Source: Gnetum montanum
Lineage: Eukaryota; Streptophyta; Gnetopsida; Gnetales; Gnetaceae
Length of the DNA: 42,507 bases
Assembly (NCBI GenBank): GCA_015680685.1
Contig: MNCI01016195.1
Location: 1-42,507 of the forward strand
Reading direction: 5' to 3'
The notes beneath the pieces were generated by a model that was not told the DNA's origin, did not search any database, and saw nothing but the letters and a program-made list of their open reading frames with translations. How positions within the stretch are numbered: the stretch's first letter is position 1; the number at the start of each line of letters is the position of its first letter. Both the position numbers and the translations under genes were made by a program. Below are positions 1 to 10,020 of this stretch, piece after piece.

Positions 1-1746
1 AGAAAATGACAAATCTCTAATTAATCTTTGAATAAACTATTCAAGATACAAGCATTAATTGTAGGAAATTATATATAAAATATTTTTAAGTTACATGACT
101 ATTGGACATATCTATTATACTCAATATTTATTGTTACTAATTTATTTTACACAAGCTAATTTGTTTAATAGATCTTTGAGGTCTATATAGAAATACTTAA
201 ATTTGAGTTTTAGAGTTATAATTGGAGAAATCTTGTGGGGCTATAGTTTATTTAACAAAGTGACCTATATTCAAATATAGAGTTAAGTGTTATAGATTCT
301 AAATCCTTGTAAGGTTAATCATTATTTCGTTAAGTGGGCTTTCAAATTTCCTTACTAAATTAAATTATTATGATATGTTGGATTTGTAGAAAATAACTAG
401 TGTCATATAGCTCTTTGTATTTTTTAGATTTTCATAAATTTGATTTCCATGTGCAATGCTTGAGAATTGTTTATAATTAATTAATTGAATTCTTAATTAA
501 ATATCTTGAATTTGGAGTTCAATTTAGTTTTAGAGGTGAAGACATAAGTGGAATGGATAAGTTTGATGGGAATAAAGAAATAGAAAATTTGAAAAGCAAA
601 TAAAAAATGAAAAGTATGCTAGAGAGCTTATCCCTTTCACTACATTTTTTATTTCTCCTCTATCTTGAGTATTTTTAGGCTATATTATGGTCATTTTTGA
701 AATTTTAAATTATTTTTGAATATAATTCAAGATTTCCTTCAAGTGGTTGGATTTGAGTAAGTTCTAATGGATTTTTGTCTTGTTCTTTTGTTAAGTCAGA
801 TGTCTCAAACCTTTGTAGTGAGGAAAGTGTATCATAATGCCATGGAAATTTAATTTTTGGAATATTTTAATAAANTTTTTTTATACATTTACATAAATTG
901 ATCTTGTTTTTTATTTAAAGTTTTTTATATTAATGTTTTATCATTCATACCATGTTTTTTTGTAATGGGCATGATATTCTAAAATATTTATATGATATTT
1001 TATGGTAAGTGTAACGTAAAAAGGTTTGATAGGTTATAGTAAAAATGCTAAAGTCCTCAAATTGAGTTTTGACTCTTGAGGGGTTAGTTGCTAATCCAAT
1101 TTGTGATCAAGTATTAATGAACAACCACATTCACATAAATAAATTCTTTTTAGATAAAAGAGATTCAAAAGCTCATAATCATCTAAGCAAAATGCTTCTC
1201 AAAATCTAATTCAATAGAATATAAGAATTTGGTATTTGGATCTATTAAAGAAATTTATTCATTCTTTTACACAATTCCTTTAATTATATATTCATAAAAA
1301 TTAAAAATCATAAGCTAATTCTTTGAAATTAAACCTATTTGTAATAGAAAACAAAAGAAAATACGTATTGAAAAGTTAATAATACAATTTTTTAAAACAA
1401 GAATTTACTAAAGTTATACAAATATCATTTGAAGAATGTGAATAAGGCTAATTCCCAATCAATTTAACAATACATTATTCTTTGTGAAATAATAAAATTT
1501 CATGTTTAAAAATTTCTGCACAGGGTTTACAACCATATCAATCATCAATGAAAACAACAAATCTTCATTCATATTTTTATTGGAAGGAGGAAAGTAGAGA
1601 GATGGTTTCAAAATTTCTGCATAGAATTTTTAACCATTGTTAATGCCAACATCACCCATGCTAGGCATAGGGCCATGATTAACAAGTCCAATCCCCTGGC
1701 ATTGAGCACAAAGAAAGTTAATTTGCACAAGCATGTCTTGGGGCTC
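1..1746. other. AT-rich intergenic DNA, no gene seen
   Basis: This stretch is strongly AT-rich with frequent stops in all frames. I see no domain, LTR edge or RNA gene in it. There is an N at about position 875 inside a T-run, so the base-level sequence there is uncertain. It may be very old repeat DNA decayed beyond recognition. Confidence 0.5.
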
Positions 1747-1759
1747 TCAATTCATAATG

Positions 1760-2010
1760 CCAAGCTTGTGGTGGTGGTTATGTTGCCATGCCATGATGAC
1801 ATAGATGTAACAACTATAAAGGTGGTGTAACCAGTAGTGGTGTTGCCAAGAGTTACATGTGTTATAAAAGTTACATTGGTGGTAACTGACAGTTGTGGAG
1901 AATGTGACAGGAGTTATGTCCAGGTGGTGTCGGAAGTCACATGCAATGGTGGTGTAACCAATGACATGGTGGTCTTGGACATTATGGAATTTGTGTAATG
2001 ACCTAGGTGG
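1760..2010. repeat. GTGGT-rich low-complexity stretch
   Basis: Short words such as GGTGGTGTAACCA recur here, for example near 1821 and 1951, giving a degenerate simple-sequence stretch. The minus-strand open frame across it encodes a histidine- and tyrosine-rich peptide typical of translated low-complexity DNA. I do not regard it as a gene. Confidence 0.4.
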
Positions 2011-2154
2011 TAGATGTAACCAATGTGGGACATGGGCATTTAAATACCTAGATAAGTAGCTATAAAAGAGGAGAAGCAGATGTTGTGGAGGTAGAAGGGG
2101 TGTGGCTTCCTTTTTCTTTGGCACAACGACATGGTGCCAGATAACAAGTAGTGC

Positions 2155-3020
2155 CTACAACCTTCCCTCTCTCTCTCTTGTAGCAAAGCATGCTACAAAT
2201 GGTTGTAGGGGAGAAGCAGGGGACTCTCAACACTAATGCAAGGCTGAGTAATAAGAAATAGGTAAATCATCTATTAAGGACTCCACTCTTTAGAGAAAAC
2301 TAGTAGACAATAGTTTCTCTTTCTTTTGTGTATTATCATAGGCTAGCCTCTCTTGTCTCCAGCATGGTGTGTGATGATGGCAATGATGTGCTGGCAAATG
2401 ATGGGTAGCACATGTAGCCTCTTCTCTCTCTCACATTAGAAGCTAGCCTCTCTCTCATCAAGGCTAGTTTGTATCTCACATTGGGGGCTAGCCTCACTCT
2501 CATTGGGGCTAGACTATCTCTCACATTGGGCCCCAACCTCTCTCTCACATTGGGGGCCAACCTCTCTCTTATCATGAACTCCTTTTTCTCTATAACAGGG
2601 ACGTGATGCCAGATGAAGGGTAGCACCTACAGCCTCCCTCTCTCTCTTGCAGTAAGAGGGTGCACTGTAAATGATTGTGAGGGGGAAGCAAGGGACTCTT
2701 ACCACTAGTTTGGCGTTGAACAATAGGTGGTAGGCAGATCATCTATCGAGGACTCCTGTCTTCAAAGGAAACTACCAAATGAGGGTTTCTCTTTCTTTGG
2801 CCTATCATCATTGGCTAACCTCTCCCTTTTTCAGTAGGGTGCATGACAATGGCAGTCACAACAACAACAATAGTGGCATGATGGTAGATGACGAGCAACA
2901 CCTGTTGTCTTTCCTCTCTCTCACTAGGGCCAACCTCTCTCACACATTGGGGGCCAACCACTCTCTCATTAGGGCTAGCCTATCTTTCTCATCTAGGTCC
3001 AGCCTCTCCTTCCTTTGTTG
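2155..3020. repeat. Imperfect tandem duplication of a GAGA/CT-rich block
   Basis: Two diverged copies of one sequence lie head to tail, about 2155-2630 and 2631-3020. Shared landmarks in the same order are CCTCTCTCTCTTG, a GGGGAAGCA-GGGACTCT segment, an ATCATCTAT-GAGGACTCC segment, and GTTTCTCTTTCTTT followed by TATCATCAT-GGCTA. Each copy ends in a run of about 25-bp units of the type CTCTCTCACATTGGGGGCTAGC. Translated, the units give repeated RERLAPNV-like peptides, which I treat as repeat artefact rather than protein. Further CT-microsatellite DNA continues to about 3390. Confidence 0.6.
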
Positions 3021-3603
3021 GCATGCATGGCAAATAAAATAGCATGTGCACTAGGAAATAGAGGGTATGAATGATGTATCTATAGCATGTAGAGTGAACA
3101 GTAGTGGGATCTCTCTCTCTCTCCTCCCTTCCCTAAAAGATGACAACAAATAGAGTTGCAAACTGTAACGATGATTAGCTATGAAATAGAGCTCTCTCTC
3201 TCCCTCTCTTTGTAGATTTGATCTAGTGACTACAGTAGGATTCTCTTTTTTTTTTCTCTTTGACAATGGTGAAGCTACAACAAGTGGTCTCCCTAGGTTT
3301 TCTACCACCAATAGTAGGTTACATTGCAGGCGACGATAAGGCCTGTGGTGGTGAAACACCGGATAGATCTCTCTCTCTCCCTCTCTTAGTGGTTACGAGC
3401 AACATCGACTGCGGCAGTGTCTACAACAATGAGATAACATGAACTGATGACAACAATAGGGGCCAGGGAAAAATTTAAATTTTCTTACTACCTACTATGT
3501 TCTTATGAAGTCTTGAATTTCAAGATAGTTATTCAATTTGAATTCTCCCATCTTTTCAATTTAGTTTATTTTGTTTTGAAACATCACATGGCCCTCTCTA
3601 GTT

Positions 3604-3658
3604 GAGACTATTCCTAGGTCTTCATACCCATATGGGAGGCACCTTAGGTGATAGTCTC
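3604..3658. repeat. Imperfect hairpin (inverted repeat)
   Basis: The left arm, starting GAGACTATTCCTAGGT, pairs with the right arm ACCTTAGGTGATAGTCTC with small gaps. The loop contains the perfect palindrome CCCATATGGG at 3627-3636. The structure is about 55 bp. It could be a foldback element end or chance; no target duplication was recognised. Confidence 0.45.
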
Positions 3659-3708
3659 CTCAAACGAGTTTATTCCTAGGTGTTGGTGCAACCAAAATTT
3701 ATGTATCA

Positions 3709-3765
3709 ACAACCATATCCCTAACTAACAACCATATCCCTAACTAACAACCATATCCCTAACTA
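3709..3765. repeat. 19-bp perfect tandem repeat, three copies
   Basis: The unit ACAACCATATCCCTAACTA is repeated exactly three times (3709-3727, 3728-3746, 3747-3765). Perfect identity suggests recent replication slippage, unlike the decayed repeats elsewhere in the window. Confidence 0.9.
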
Positions 3766-3821
3766 AGCGTAAAAAAGATAGCATTGCCTGATACCTAATG
3801 ACAAATTACTTATTTATTTGA

Positions 3822-4004
3822 TTGAAGCAGGTCATACGCCCTTCACACAAGCACAAAAGCCAATCGACTTCAACCAAAGACTTGCAAAGACTAGATTACT
3901 CATATGACTTCAAAGATTATACTGATTGTAAATTAAATTTATGGTTGATAGAGAAGTATTATCTATACGGACAGAGAGATACACCTAGCAATGAACCTCC
4001 TTAG
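3822..4004 (+). CDS. Small open frame of unknown function, possible exon
   Basis: This 60-residue open frame begins directly after a possible splice-acceptor context (TTGAAGCAG then GTCATACG). It is rich in Lys, Ser, Asp and Tyr, and its DNA is less AT-rich than the flanks. No domain is recognised. It lies in the 3.8-6.0 kb island that lacks transposon homology, so an exon of a low-copy gene is possible; chance is equally possible. It is transcribed away from the minus-strand frame at 4074-4226. Confidence 0.2.
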   Translation: MKQVIRPSHKHKSQSTSTKDLQRLDYSYDFKDYTDCKLNLWLIEKYYLYGQRDTPSNEPP

Positions 4005-4073
4005 CATGTTCACCTTTAGCAAGGGATGAATCATTGCCTTGGCATCTTAATGTGGATTCTAAGGATGTAGGTT

Positions 4074-4226
4074 TCACTTGAAAAGGAAATGAGAAGAAGA
4101 AGATGAGGAGGACTTAACAGCCTGCTTATTGTCCTCCATGGAAGGCATCCCAATGGTGAGGCGGCCAGCTACCAGATTGTCAAATGAGAATTCGCTTTGA
4201 ACAGTCAAACTATTTCCTTGCGACAT
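4074..4226 (-). CDS. Short undecayed ORF, 50 residues, unknown
   Basis: On the minus strand an ATG at 4226 opens a 50-codon frame ending in TGA at 4074-4076. The peptide starts MSQGNSLTVQSEF, contains a DNLVAGRLTIGMPS stretch and ends in a seven-serine run followed by HFLFK. Its composition is balanced and clearly less AT-rich than its surroundings, as in real plant exons. A second minus-strand frame upstream (4227-4491), with a basic KKRKK segment and an acidic RGEDEDY segment, overlaps in another frame, so the two could be exons or one frameshifted exon. No family is recognised. Confidence 0.3.
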   Translation of the reverse strand: MSQGNSLTVQSEFSFDNLVAGRLTIGMPSMEDNKQAVKSSSSSSSHFLFK

Positions 4227-4499
4227 TGTGCATACCACCAAAAACATTACCCATCAGCCAGTAATCCTCATCTTCTCCTCTTTGATTTTTCATAGCTTCT
4301 TTCTTTCTTTTCTTGATTGTGTTTATGCTTGACAAGTGAGATACCTGCACTTTATTATATACTGAAACTCTCAGAAACAAACAATTAAAGTTTGAAAGTA
4401 CAGCTTGGGTAACAAGGCAGAGATGAGAGGTAAGGTTTTCCCTACGCTTCAGATAATAGAAATGACAATCTGTTATGGTACATTCCATCACATCTACTT

Positions 4500-5340
4500 C
4501 TACTGTAAGGTTAAGTTAGTTGGAGATGACGCTCAAACTTGCAACTCATTTGCTTAGCAGCTAATGAGTTAGCGTTAAGATTCAGCACTGGTGGCCCGTA
4601 TCTCATCATAAGAAATGCATACTCACCTTGACGCGTTGAAATTTTTGGCGAATCATTGACTTTTGCTAGGTAATTTAAACTTTTTTAACATGTTAGAATT
4701 TACAGTCATGTTCGTACTGGTATGAAAGGCTCTTTGGTGGGTTACTTATAGCTCAAAATTGCTGCAGTTGGCTGTGAAAAATTTTTAGTATTTAGCAAGG
4801 CTCTTTCTAAAATAGTTTTGTAAAATTTTAATGTTATTCAAAATTTCATAAATAAAAATTTCCACTTTCATCAATCTCAATAATACATATATATAATGCA
4901 GGGCAGGAAAATACCATCACGAGCAGAATCCCTGTAACAGATTAGTAATGGTAAGCTTTCCATGCAAAAATATAAGAAATCCAAGAAAATACAAAAATTT
5001 CTCGCTCTGAAGCCCATTCCTTTATATTTACTTGTTAAATATGGGTATCGGTTATTATTTATAAAGTATCACTATAGTACCTCAAATTTTTTATTTTGAT
5101 GTGGCACCACAAGATATCATTTATAAGAGATTACGTTGAAGAGGTTTGGGTGTATCTAACTCTTAACAGCATCACTTTCTTGATACATGGCCGACACTAA
5201 CAAAACGACAGATGCCATAAATGTGTAGCATACCACCCAAATTATCTGAAAACCATACCCTTAAAAATCACTATCTAAGAAGCTGTTCCTCAGAGAAATT
5301 AGCTCGATAATCCAACCAATTTTGGTTGTTTCTACTTGGA
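4500..5340. other. Low-copy-looking intergenic DNA
   Basis: No retrotransposon domain or tandem array was recognised here. Together with 3.8-4.5 kb and 5.3-6.0 kb it forms an island that keeps more CpG dinucleotides than the rest of the window. It may be flanking or promoter DNA of a low-copy gene. Confidence 0.35.
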
Positions 5341-5344
5341 TTGA

Positions 5345-5630
5345 TGGCGTCAAAGAGGCGTAAAGTTTTGTATGGGAAGATGCTCAGACAAAATTCTGAA
5401 AGCAGGCAATGTCGGTCAAAAAGTCAGCAAACCACAACACGATGATGCTGGCTGTTTTGTATTCATCGATGGCAGAATTCCTGAACATGGAAATTGTTGT
5501 ACTGAACATGGAAATTGTTGTAAGAGCCCAGGACCAGTGGTATCAGTCCCTGCTAGAAAAGCAGGAATCTCGGGGACTGTCCATGGGTTACTGTGATGGT
5601 GTTTTGTTGTTTCCTTCGGTGAGGCCATGA
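5345..5630 (+). pseudogene. Possible 5' exon or gene fragment, unknown
   Basis: An ATG at 5345 in a plant-like start context (TTGATGGCG) begins a basic peptide MASKRRKVLYGKMLRQ that stops at about 5446. A second frame from 5409 runs to about 5628 and includes a 21-bp in-frame duplication at 5481-5522, giving NMEIVV twice. Switching between these frames would need one indel. The downstream segment carries perfect duplications and an N, so the frame could be broken by assembly error. No known domain is seen. Confidence 0.2.
5481..5522. repeat. 21-bp perfect tandem doublet
   Basis: CTGAACATGGAAATTGTTG plus TA occurs at 5481-5501 and 5502-5522 without mismatch. The unit is a multiple of three, so it preserves the local reading frame. 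Confidence 0.9.
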
Positions 5631-5701
5631 TANTGAGTGTGGGGACTGTCCATGGGTTACTGTGATGGTGTTTTGTTGTTTCCTTCGGTGAGGCCATGAT
5701 A
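5572..5701. repeat. 61-bp perfect duplication flanking an N
   Basis: The segment beginning GGGGACTGTCCATGGGTTAC and ending GAGGCCATGATA is present at 5572-5632 and again at 5641-5701. The two copies are separated by NTGAGTGT, with the N at 5633. Identity is complete, which fits either a very recent duplication or a local mis-assembly where reads were joined. Confidence 0.9.
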
Positions 5702-5722
5702 TCACGTTCACATAGCGTCTCC

Positions 5723-5818
5723 TTTTCCAATAATTAGCTTATTGAGCTTCTGCCCACCTCCCTCACAATGTTTTCCAATAATTAGCTTATTGAGCTTCTG
5801 CCCACCTCCCTCACAATG
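5723..5818. repeat. 48-bp perfect tandem doublet
   Basis: The segment starting TTTTCCAATAATTAGC and ending CCTCACAATG is at 5723-5770 and immediately again at 5771-5818, without mismatch. It is the third perfect doublet within 340 bp. Confidence 0.9.
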
Positions 5819-5959
5819 TCACGTCGTGTAGTTTTCAATTATGCGCAACAGAGCCTCCTCGTACGCCAATTATTGGACGGTAGTTTGGTAAGAAAACTCA
5901 ACCTCCAATACTGAACCCTCACGTAGCTGTAAGTGGACCTTTTACTTTTACGTTAACCG

Positions 5960-6429
5960 GTTTAATTACTGACATTTAAGGGTGCGGTGAAAGACACGTT
6001 TTGACCATTCCATATGGGAACTACACACGTAGTTTTACAATTTCTCCCTTTTTTTGTTACTTGTGTATGTTTTTTTTCTCTCTCTTCCTTAAAAGGATAA
6101 TATATTTTCAATTGGATGTTGAAAAACACCTGGGAGCAAAGCAATCAGGGCATAAATTTGAATTAGGGATGGCTGAGTTCTTGAAATCCGTATAAACAAT
6201 GGATAGTTCGAAGGTTTGTAGGAGAGGAATGTGTGAGATAGTAACCTTATGTAAACACATACAAGTTTTTAATATAAATGATTTTGGATATAACTCAACT
6301 TCTAACTCTATGTTAATAGGGTGCGAATTGTGCATGTGATAGTGGTATTCATTTGGTCATTAACTTCTAAATTATTATTTATGTATTTGAACAATATAAA
6401 AAATGGTATGATACATAAGGTAGAAAATG
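5960..6429. other. AT-rich DNA between the island and the copia LTR
   Basis: There is a T-rich tract near 6047-6080 and short open frames on both strands with no recognisable domain. The lower edge of the copia LTR lies somewhere in or just above this stretch; I could not fix it by a target duplication. Confidence 0.35.
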
Positions 6430-6943
6430 TTAATTTTAATGCATCATTAAAGTAGGAGAAATGTAAATAAGCAAATGGTAGTAGTAGAATGAATTAATAG
6501 AAAACAAGAGAACACCTTCAAGGGAAACAATATAATTATCATGGAAAAATTCTAGCTTCAACTTCTAGCAAACCTTAAAAATTCCAAGTCTTCTTAATTC
6601 AGGATTTATGGTAAGCTTAAGTCAAGCTTAGATAAGAATAAGAGACTACAATTTACTTTACACACCCTTTGCTTTTGTGATGATGTTATGTTCTCTAAGA
6701 CCACCTAAGATTTCACTTATATAGTTGGGATAATGTCATGCTTTGGGTAAAAGCCAAATAATGGATTTAGAATCCATAATTAATCATGGTCAAATTCAGT
6801 GTTAACAATTACATATTGTTTTTCTCATATTACATACTTTGGCATTGTTATTTTCAACAAACATGTTGAGAATAATTTACCAACATGGCAACCATTACAA
6901 AGTGAAGGTGTCTTATACTTAAAATTAGTAACACACCTCATAA
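6430..6943 (-). repeat. 3' LTR of the copia remnant (approximate)
   Basis: Immediately downstream of the RNase H frame on the minus strand is a purine-rich tract (AAAAAGTGAGAGAA, 6945-6958), the expected position of the polypurine tract. The following ~500 bp include a TATA-like CTATATAAG (6717-6725) and a transcript-start-like region, as in plant copia LTRs. Only one LTR copy is in the window, so the ends are inferred and the lower end may be off by tens of bases. Confidence 0.5.
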
Positions 6944-7019
6944 TTCTCTCACTTTTTATTTATTTAAGGCATTACAACTAAGAACAATTGATATATTTCA
7001 TTATTTACTAATGCAAGTT

Positions 7020-7722
7020 TTTTCTATACCAGTTGAACTTGTCCATAGGAATTACCTTGGTTAACATATTCACTAGATTTTCCAATGTAGGAACCATTAC
7101 CAAAATAATTCTTCCTTTTTCAACTTGATCATGAATGAAATGGTAGTTTATCTCAATTTTTTTTATCCTTGCATGGGACTTAGGATTCTTTACGATGAAG
7201 ATTGCACTTTGGTTATTGTAGAAGATGCTTACTTTCTTTTACTCTTGATTAAAGTCTTTGATCAATCATTTTAGCCAAATTGTTTCTTTGCTCTATTGAG
7301 AAGTTGCTACGTATTGCTACATAGTTTTCTTTTGTTGTTGATTATGAAACATACCTTATTCTCTTGCTAATCTTGTTAAATGCACCTGTGTCTATTTTTA
7401 AAACATATCCACTTGTGGATTTTCTATGATCTAGATCACCTTCCCAATATGAATATCGAAAGCCATGCAATCCAAAGGAACTTTTCTCATAAATAATGGA
7501 AACATTTATAGTGCTTTAAAAATACCTAAGAATTCTTTTAACAACCATCCAAGGATCCTTGCTAAAATTAGACATAAACCTACTTATAACTCCCACTTCA
7601 TATGTAATATTAGACCTAGTATAGACCATTGCATACATAAGCCTACCTACAACATTAGCATAGGGGATTTTTCTCATTTCCTCCATTTCTTCATCTATTT
7701 CAAGGCATTGCTCCATAGATAA
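7020..7722 (-). pseudogene. Copia RT C-terminus and RNase H, decayed
   Basis: The minus-strand frame at 7516-7716 encodes MRKIPYANVVGRLMYAMV and NITYEVGVISRFMSN, the conserved segment joining copia RT to RNase H. Further downstream, DLDHRKSTSGYVL (about 7420) and a 65-codon stop-free run with NNQSAIFIVKNPKSHARIK and VNMLTKVIPMDKF (7023-7230) give the RNase H C-terminus. The segment is nearly collinear with Tnt1-type elements. In-frame stops and indels separate the open blocks, so no functional enzyme can be made. Confidence 0.85.
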
Positions 7723-7859
7723 TTGAGTGTTAATTGATTTACAATTTTGTATATTAAATTTTTAAAAAACTTATTAACATCTAAAGATTGAATAATTTAT
7801 AACTTTCAACCTTTTCTATCTCTTTTAAATTCCATGTCCAAGATTTTCCTTGTGGTGCT

Positions 7860-8440
7860 AAGGTTCTTTATCTCAAGTTAAGATGATAGTTACTATTTTA
7901 TCTTAGTGATTTCTTACATGTTATTCTCAACTATTAACATATCACCAACATACAATAGTAATATCAAACAAGTTTGTGAATCTTTCTTTAGATAAATACA
8001 AGGATCACTATTAGTTCTTACAAAATCAAACTTTATTATGCAAGAATCAAATTTCTTATACTACATCCTAGGAAATTATGTTAACCCATGCAAGGATTTT
8101 AGCAAGTGGCATACCATGTTCTCCTTACATTTTACTACATAGCCATTTGATTATTTCATGTAGATTTATTCATCTAGATCTCCATAAATAAATCTACTCT
8201 TAATATCCATTTGTTCAAGTTCAAGATCTAAAGAAGTCACAAAAGACATTAGAGATCTTATGGATATTAACTTTACCATTGGTTCAAAAATTTCTCCATA
8301 GTCAATACCCTTCTTTTTAGAGTATCCTTTTGCTACTAGCCTCACCTTGAATATTCCTCGTTTTACCCTAAAAAGTCATCTACAACCAAAAGGCTTTCTT
8401 CTAGGAGGAAGTTCAACAAGTTTTTGTGTCTTTTTTTTTT
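7860..8440 (-). pseudogene. Copia reverse transcriptase, decayed
   Basis: On the minus strand, KGYSKKKGIDYGEIFEPMV and LEQMDIKSRFIYGDLDE are the fingers/palm motifs of copia RT. They are followed by LLLYVGDMLIVE, which corresponds to the catalytic box YVDDM with the first Asp changed to Gly (near 7930). The frame is open over about 65 codons before a stop after GDLDE. The active-site change plus the stops show an inactive copy. Confidence 0.85.
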
Positions 8441-8739
8441 TTCATCAATGATTTTATTTCCTCATCCATAGGATTATTTCAAGCTTTACTAACTTTTGAA
8501 TCATACAATTTTTTATAGGTTTGAGGAGTATCACTAATACATAAAACATACGAATCTAATTAATAAGGTGTACATCTTAGCTAACTTGATATTTTTAATG
8601 ACTGATCTTCTTCTTGAAACAAATCTTTCTTATCATTAGATTTATCATCAACTTGCTCTGCTATTGATTCCTAGTCAGTATCATAGTGAGCTTTCTCTAG
8701 AACCTTTTCCTTAACTTCATTAGGTTGAGAAGATTCTCT

Positions 8740-9445
8740 AAAAACCACATCTCGAGTATAAATAATTTTTTTAGCACAAGGATTCTATAACTTATATCCT
8801 TTTATCCCATGATCATATCTAAGAAAAATACATTTATTGGATTTATAATACTATTTCAATATGCATTCTTTAGACACATGACAATAAGCTATACTCCCAA
8901 AAATTCTCAAATAGTCTAATGAAACATTCTTACTAGAATTTATCTCTTATAGGATTTTTCCATCTAGTGATAATGGGGATGTCTTGTTGAGCAAGTAGTA
9001 AGATGTCATCATAACTTATGTCCATAATTTCTTTTCAAGACCAGTAACATTAAGCATAAACTAGCTGACTCTAAGAGCATTCTACTCATCTTTTCTGCAA
9101 CTTTATTTTGCTATGGAGTATCTAGAATACTCTTATACCTAACATACCATGAGTCCTATAAAAATTTTCAAATTCATTTAAACAAAATTCTCCACCATTT
9201 TCTATTTAAAGACATTAATTATTTTGTCAAATTGGTTTCAAACAAGAACTTTATATTCCTTGAATTTATTAAAGACTTCATATTTGAATTTCAAGAAGTA
9301 AATCCATTATTTTCTAGAATAATTATCTATGAAAGAGACATAATATTTAGAGCCAACAAACGAAGTTAGAAAAATATGACCAAATACATCACTATGAACT
9401 AGATCCAATGTGTTTTTATCTCTTTGATTACTTGTAAGAAAGCTT
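8740..9445 (-). pseudogene. Copia integrase, decayed
   Basis: The integrase core is visible in pieces: LDLVHSDVFGHIFLTS and KYYVSFIDNYSRK (first catalytic Asp region, about 9310-9420), KMVENF where other copies read DNGGEF, and a remnant of PQQNGVAERMNR. The C-terminal part reads LDYLRIFGSIAYCHVSK and KCIFLRYDHGIKGYK (8770-8920), with a final IIYTRDVVFRESSQ. Stops and at least one frameshift interrupt it. It would have inserted the cDNA into the nuclear genome. Confidence 0.85.
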
Positions 9446-9454
9446 AAATGATGT

Positions 9455-9975
9455 TATTCTCCATTCAAGCAATGTTCATAGAGAGGTAAATGATCTTGGA
9501 ATTACATTTAATTATATCTTTTTCTTGAAGAATTTGGATGGGCTTTTCTCCCACATGTCCAACTCTTCTATGTCATAGATTTATGATGTTCTTGTTCTAT
9601 GCATGAAGGACTTCAACTTCATTAGAAATTGTAACACCATACAATTGGTATAGTCTCTCACTTCCTTCTCTATATCCTATCGCTATAATGAATTTTCTTG
9701 AAAAATTCTATATCTCTTATTCCCAAATAATAGAACAAAGTGAAAATAATCAAAATTAGTCATAGATAGTAAGTTTTTGATGATCTCAAGTATATGATAT
9801 ACCTTGAAAATTATAATTATTATCCCATTATAGGATAACTTTACTTTGTAATAGGTCTTACTTATACAAGTTTCATCATTACCATGAAGAAAAGGAGTAG
9901 ACAGAGCTTCATTGTATTCAAAAAACCATTATCTCCTACGTGTAAAGCTATATGAAGCACCTGAATCAATATATC
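9455..9975 (-). pseudogene. Copia protease and GAG-pre-integrase domain
   Basis: The aspartic protease active site DSGAS is intact at 9953-9967 on the minus strand, followed by segments matching the usual copia layout (ALSTPFLHGNDETC, VYHILEIIKNLLSM). The pre-integrase domain HRRVGHVGEKPIQILQ lies at about 9540-9600. The frame is readable but interrupted. Upstream gag with its zinc knuckle is absent, so the element is truncated here or was split by later sequence. Confidence 0.8.
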
Positions 9976-10020
9976 AATAATTACAATTAGCGTTACCTTC
10001 AATTATGACTATATATAATT

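Larger units (their letters stand above)
6430..10020 (-). mobile_element. Ty1/copia retrotransposon remnant, Tork/Tnt1-like
   Basis: Read on the minus strand, this block holds, in order, protease, GAG-pre-integrase, integrase, reverse transcriptase and RNase H, then a purine-rich tract and a 3' LTR. That is the Ty1/copia order. Motifs such as YANVVGRLMYAMV near the RT/RNase H join and HRRVGHVGEKPIQILQ in the pre-integrase domain resemble the Tork (Tnt1) lineage. Gag and the 5' LTR are missing: homology stops at about 10,020, where different sequence begins. Many stops and frameshifts make it inactive. The lower boundary is approximate. Confidence 0.85.

Noticed and set aside
1747-2124. 125-residue minus-strand open frame
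   Set aside because: His/Tyr-rich translation of GTGGT-type low-complexity DNA; no domain and no coding support.
2336-2626. Repeat protein with RERLAPNV units
   Set aside because: It is a translation of the 25-bp CT-rich tandem units, which vary in length and shift frame between units.
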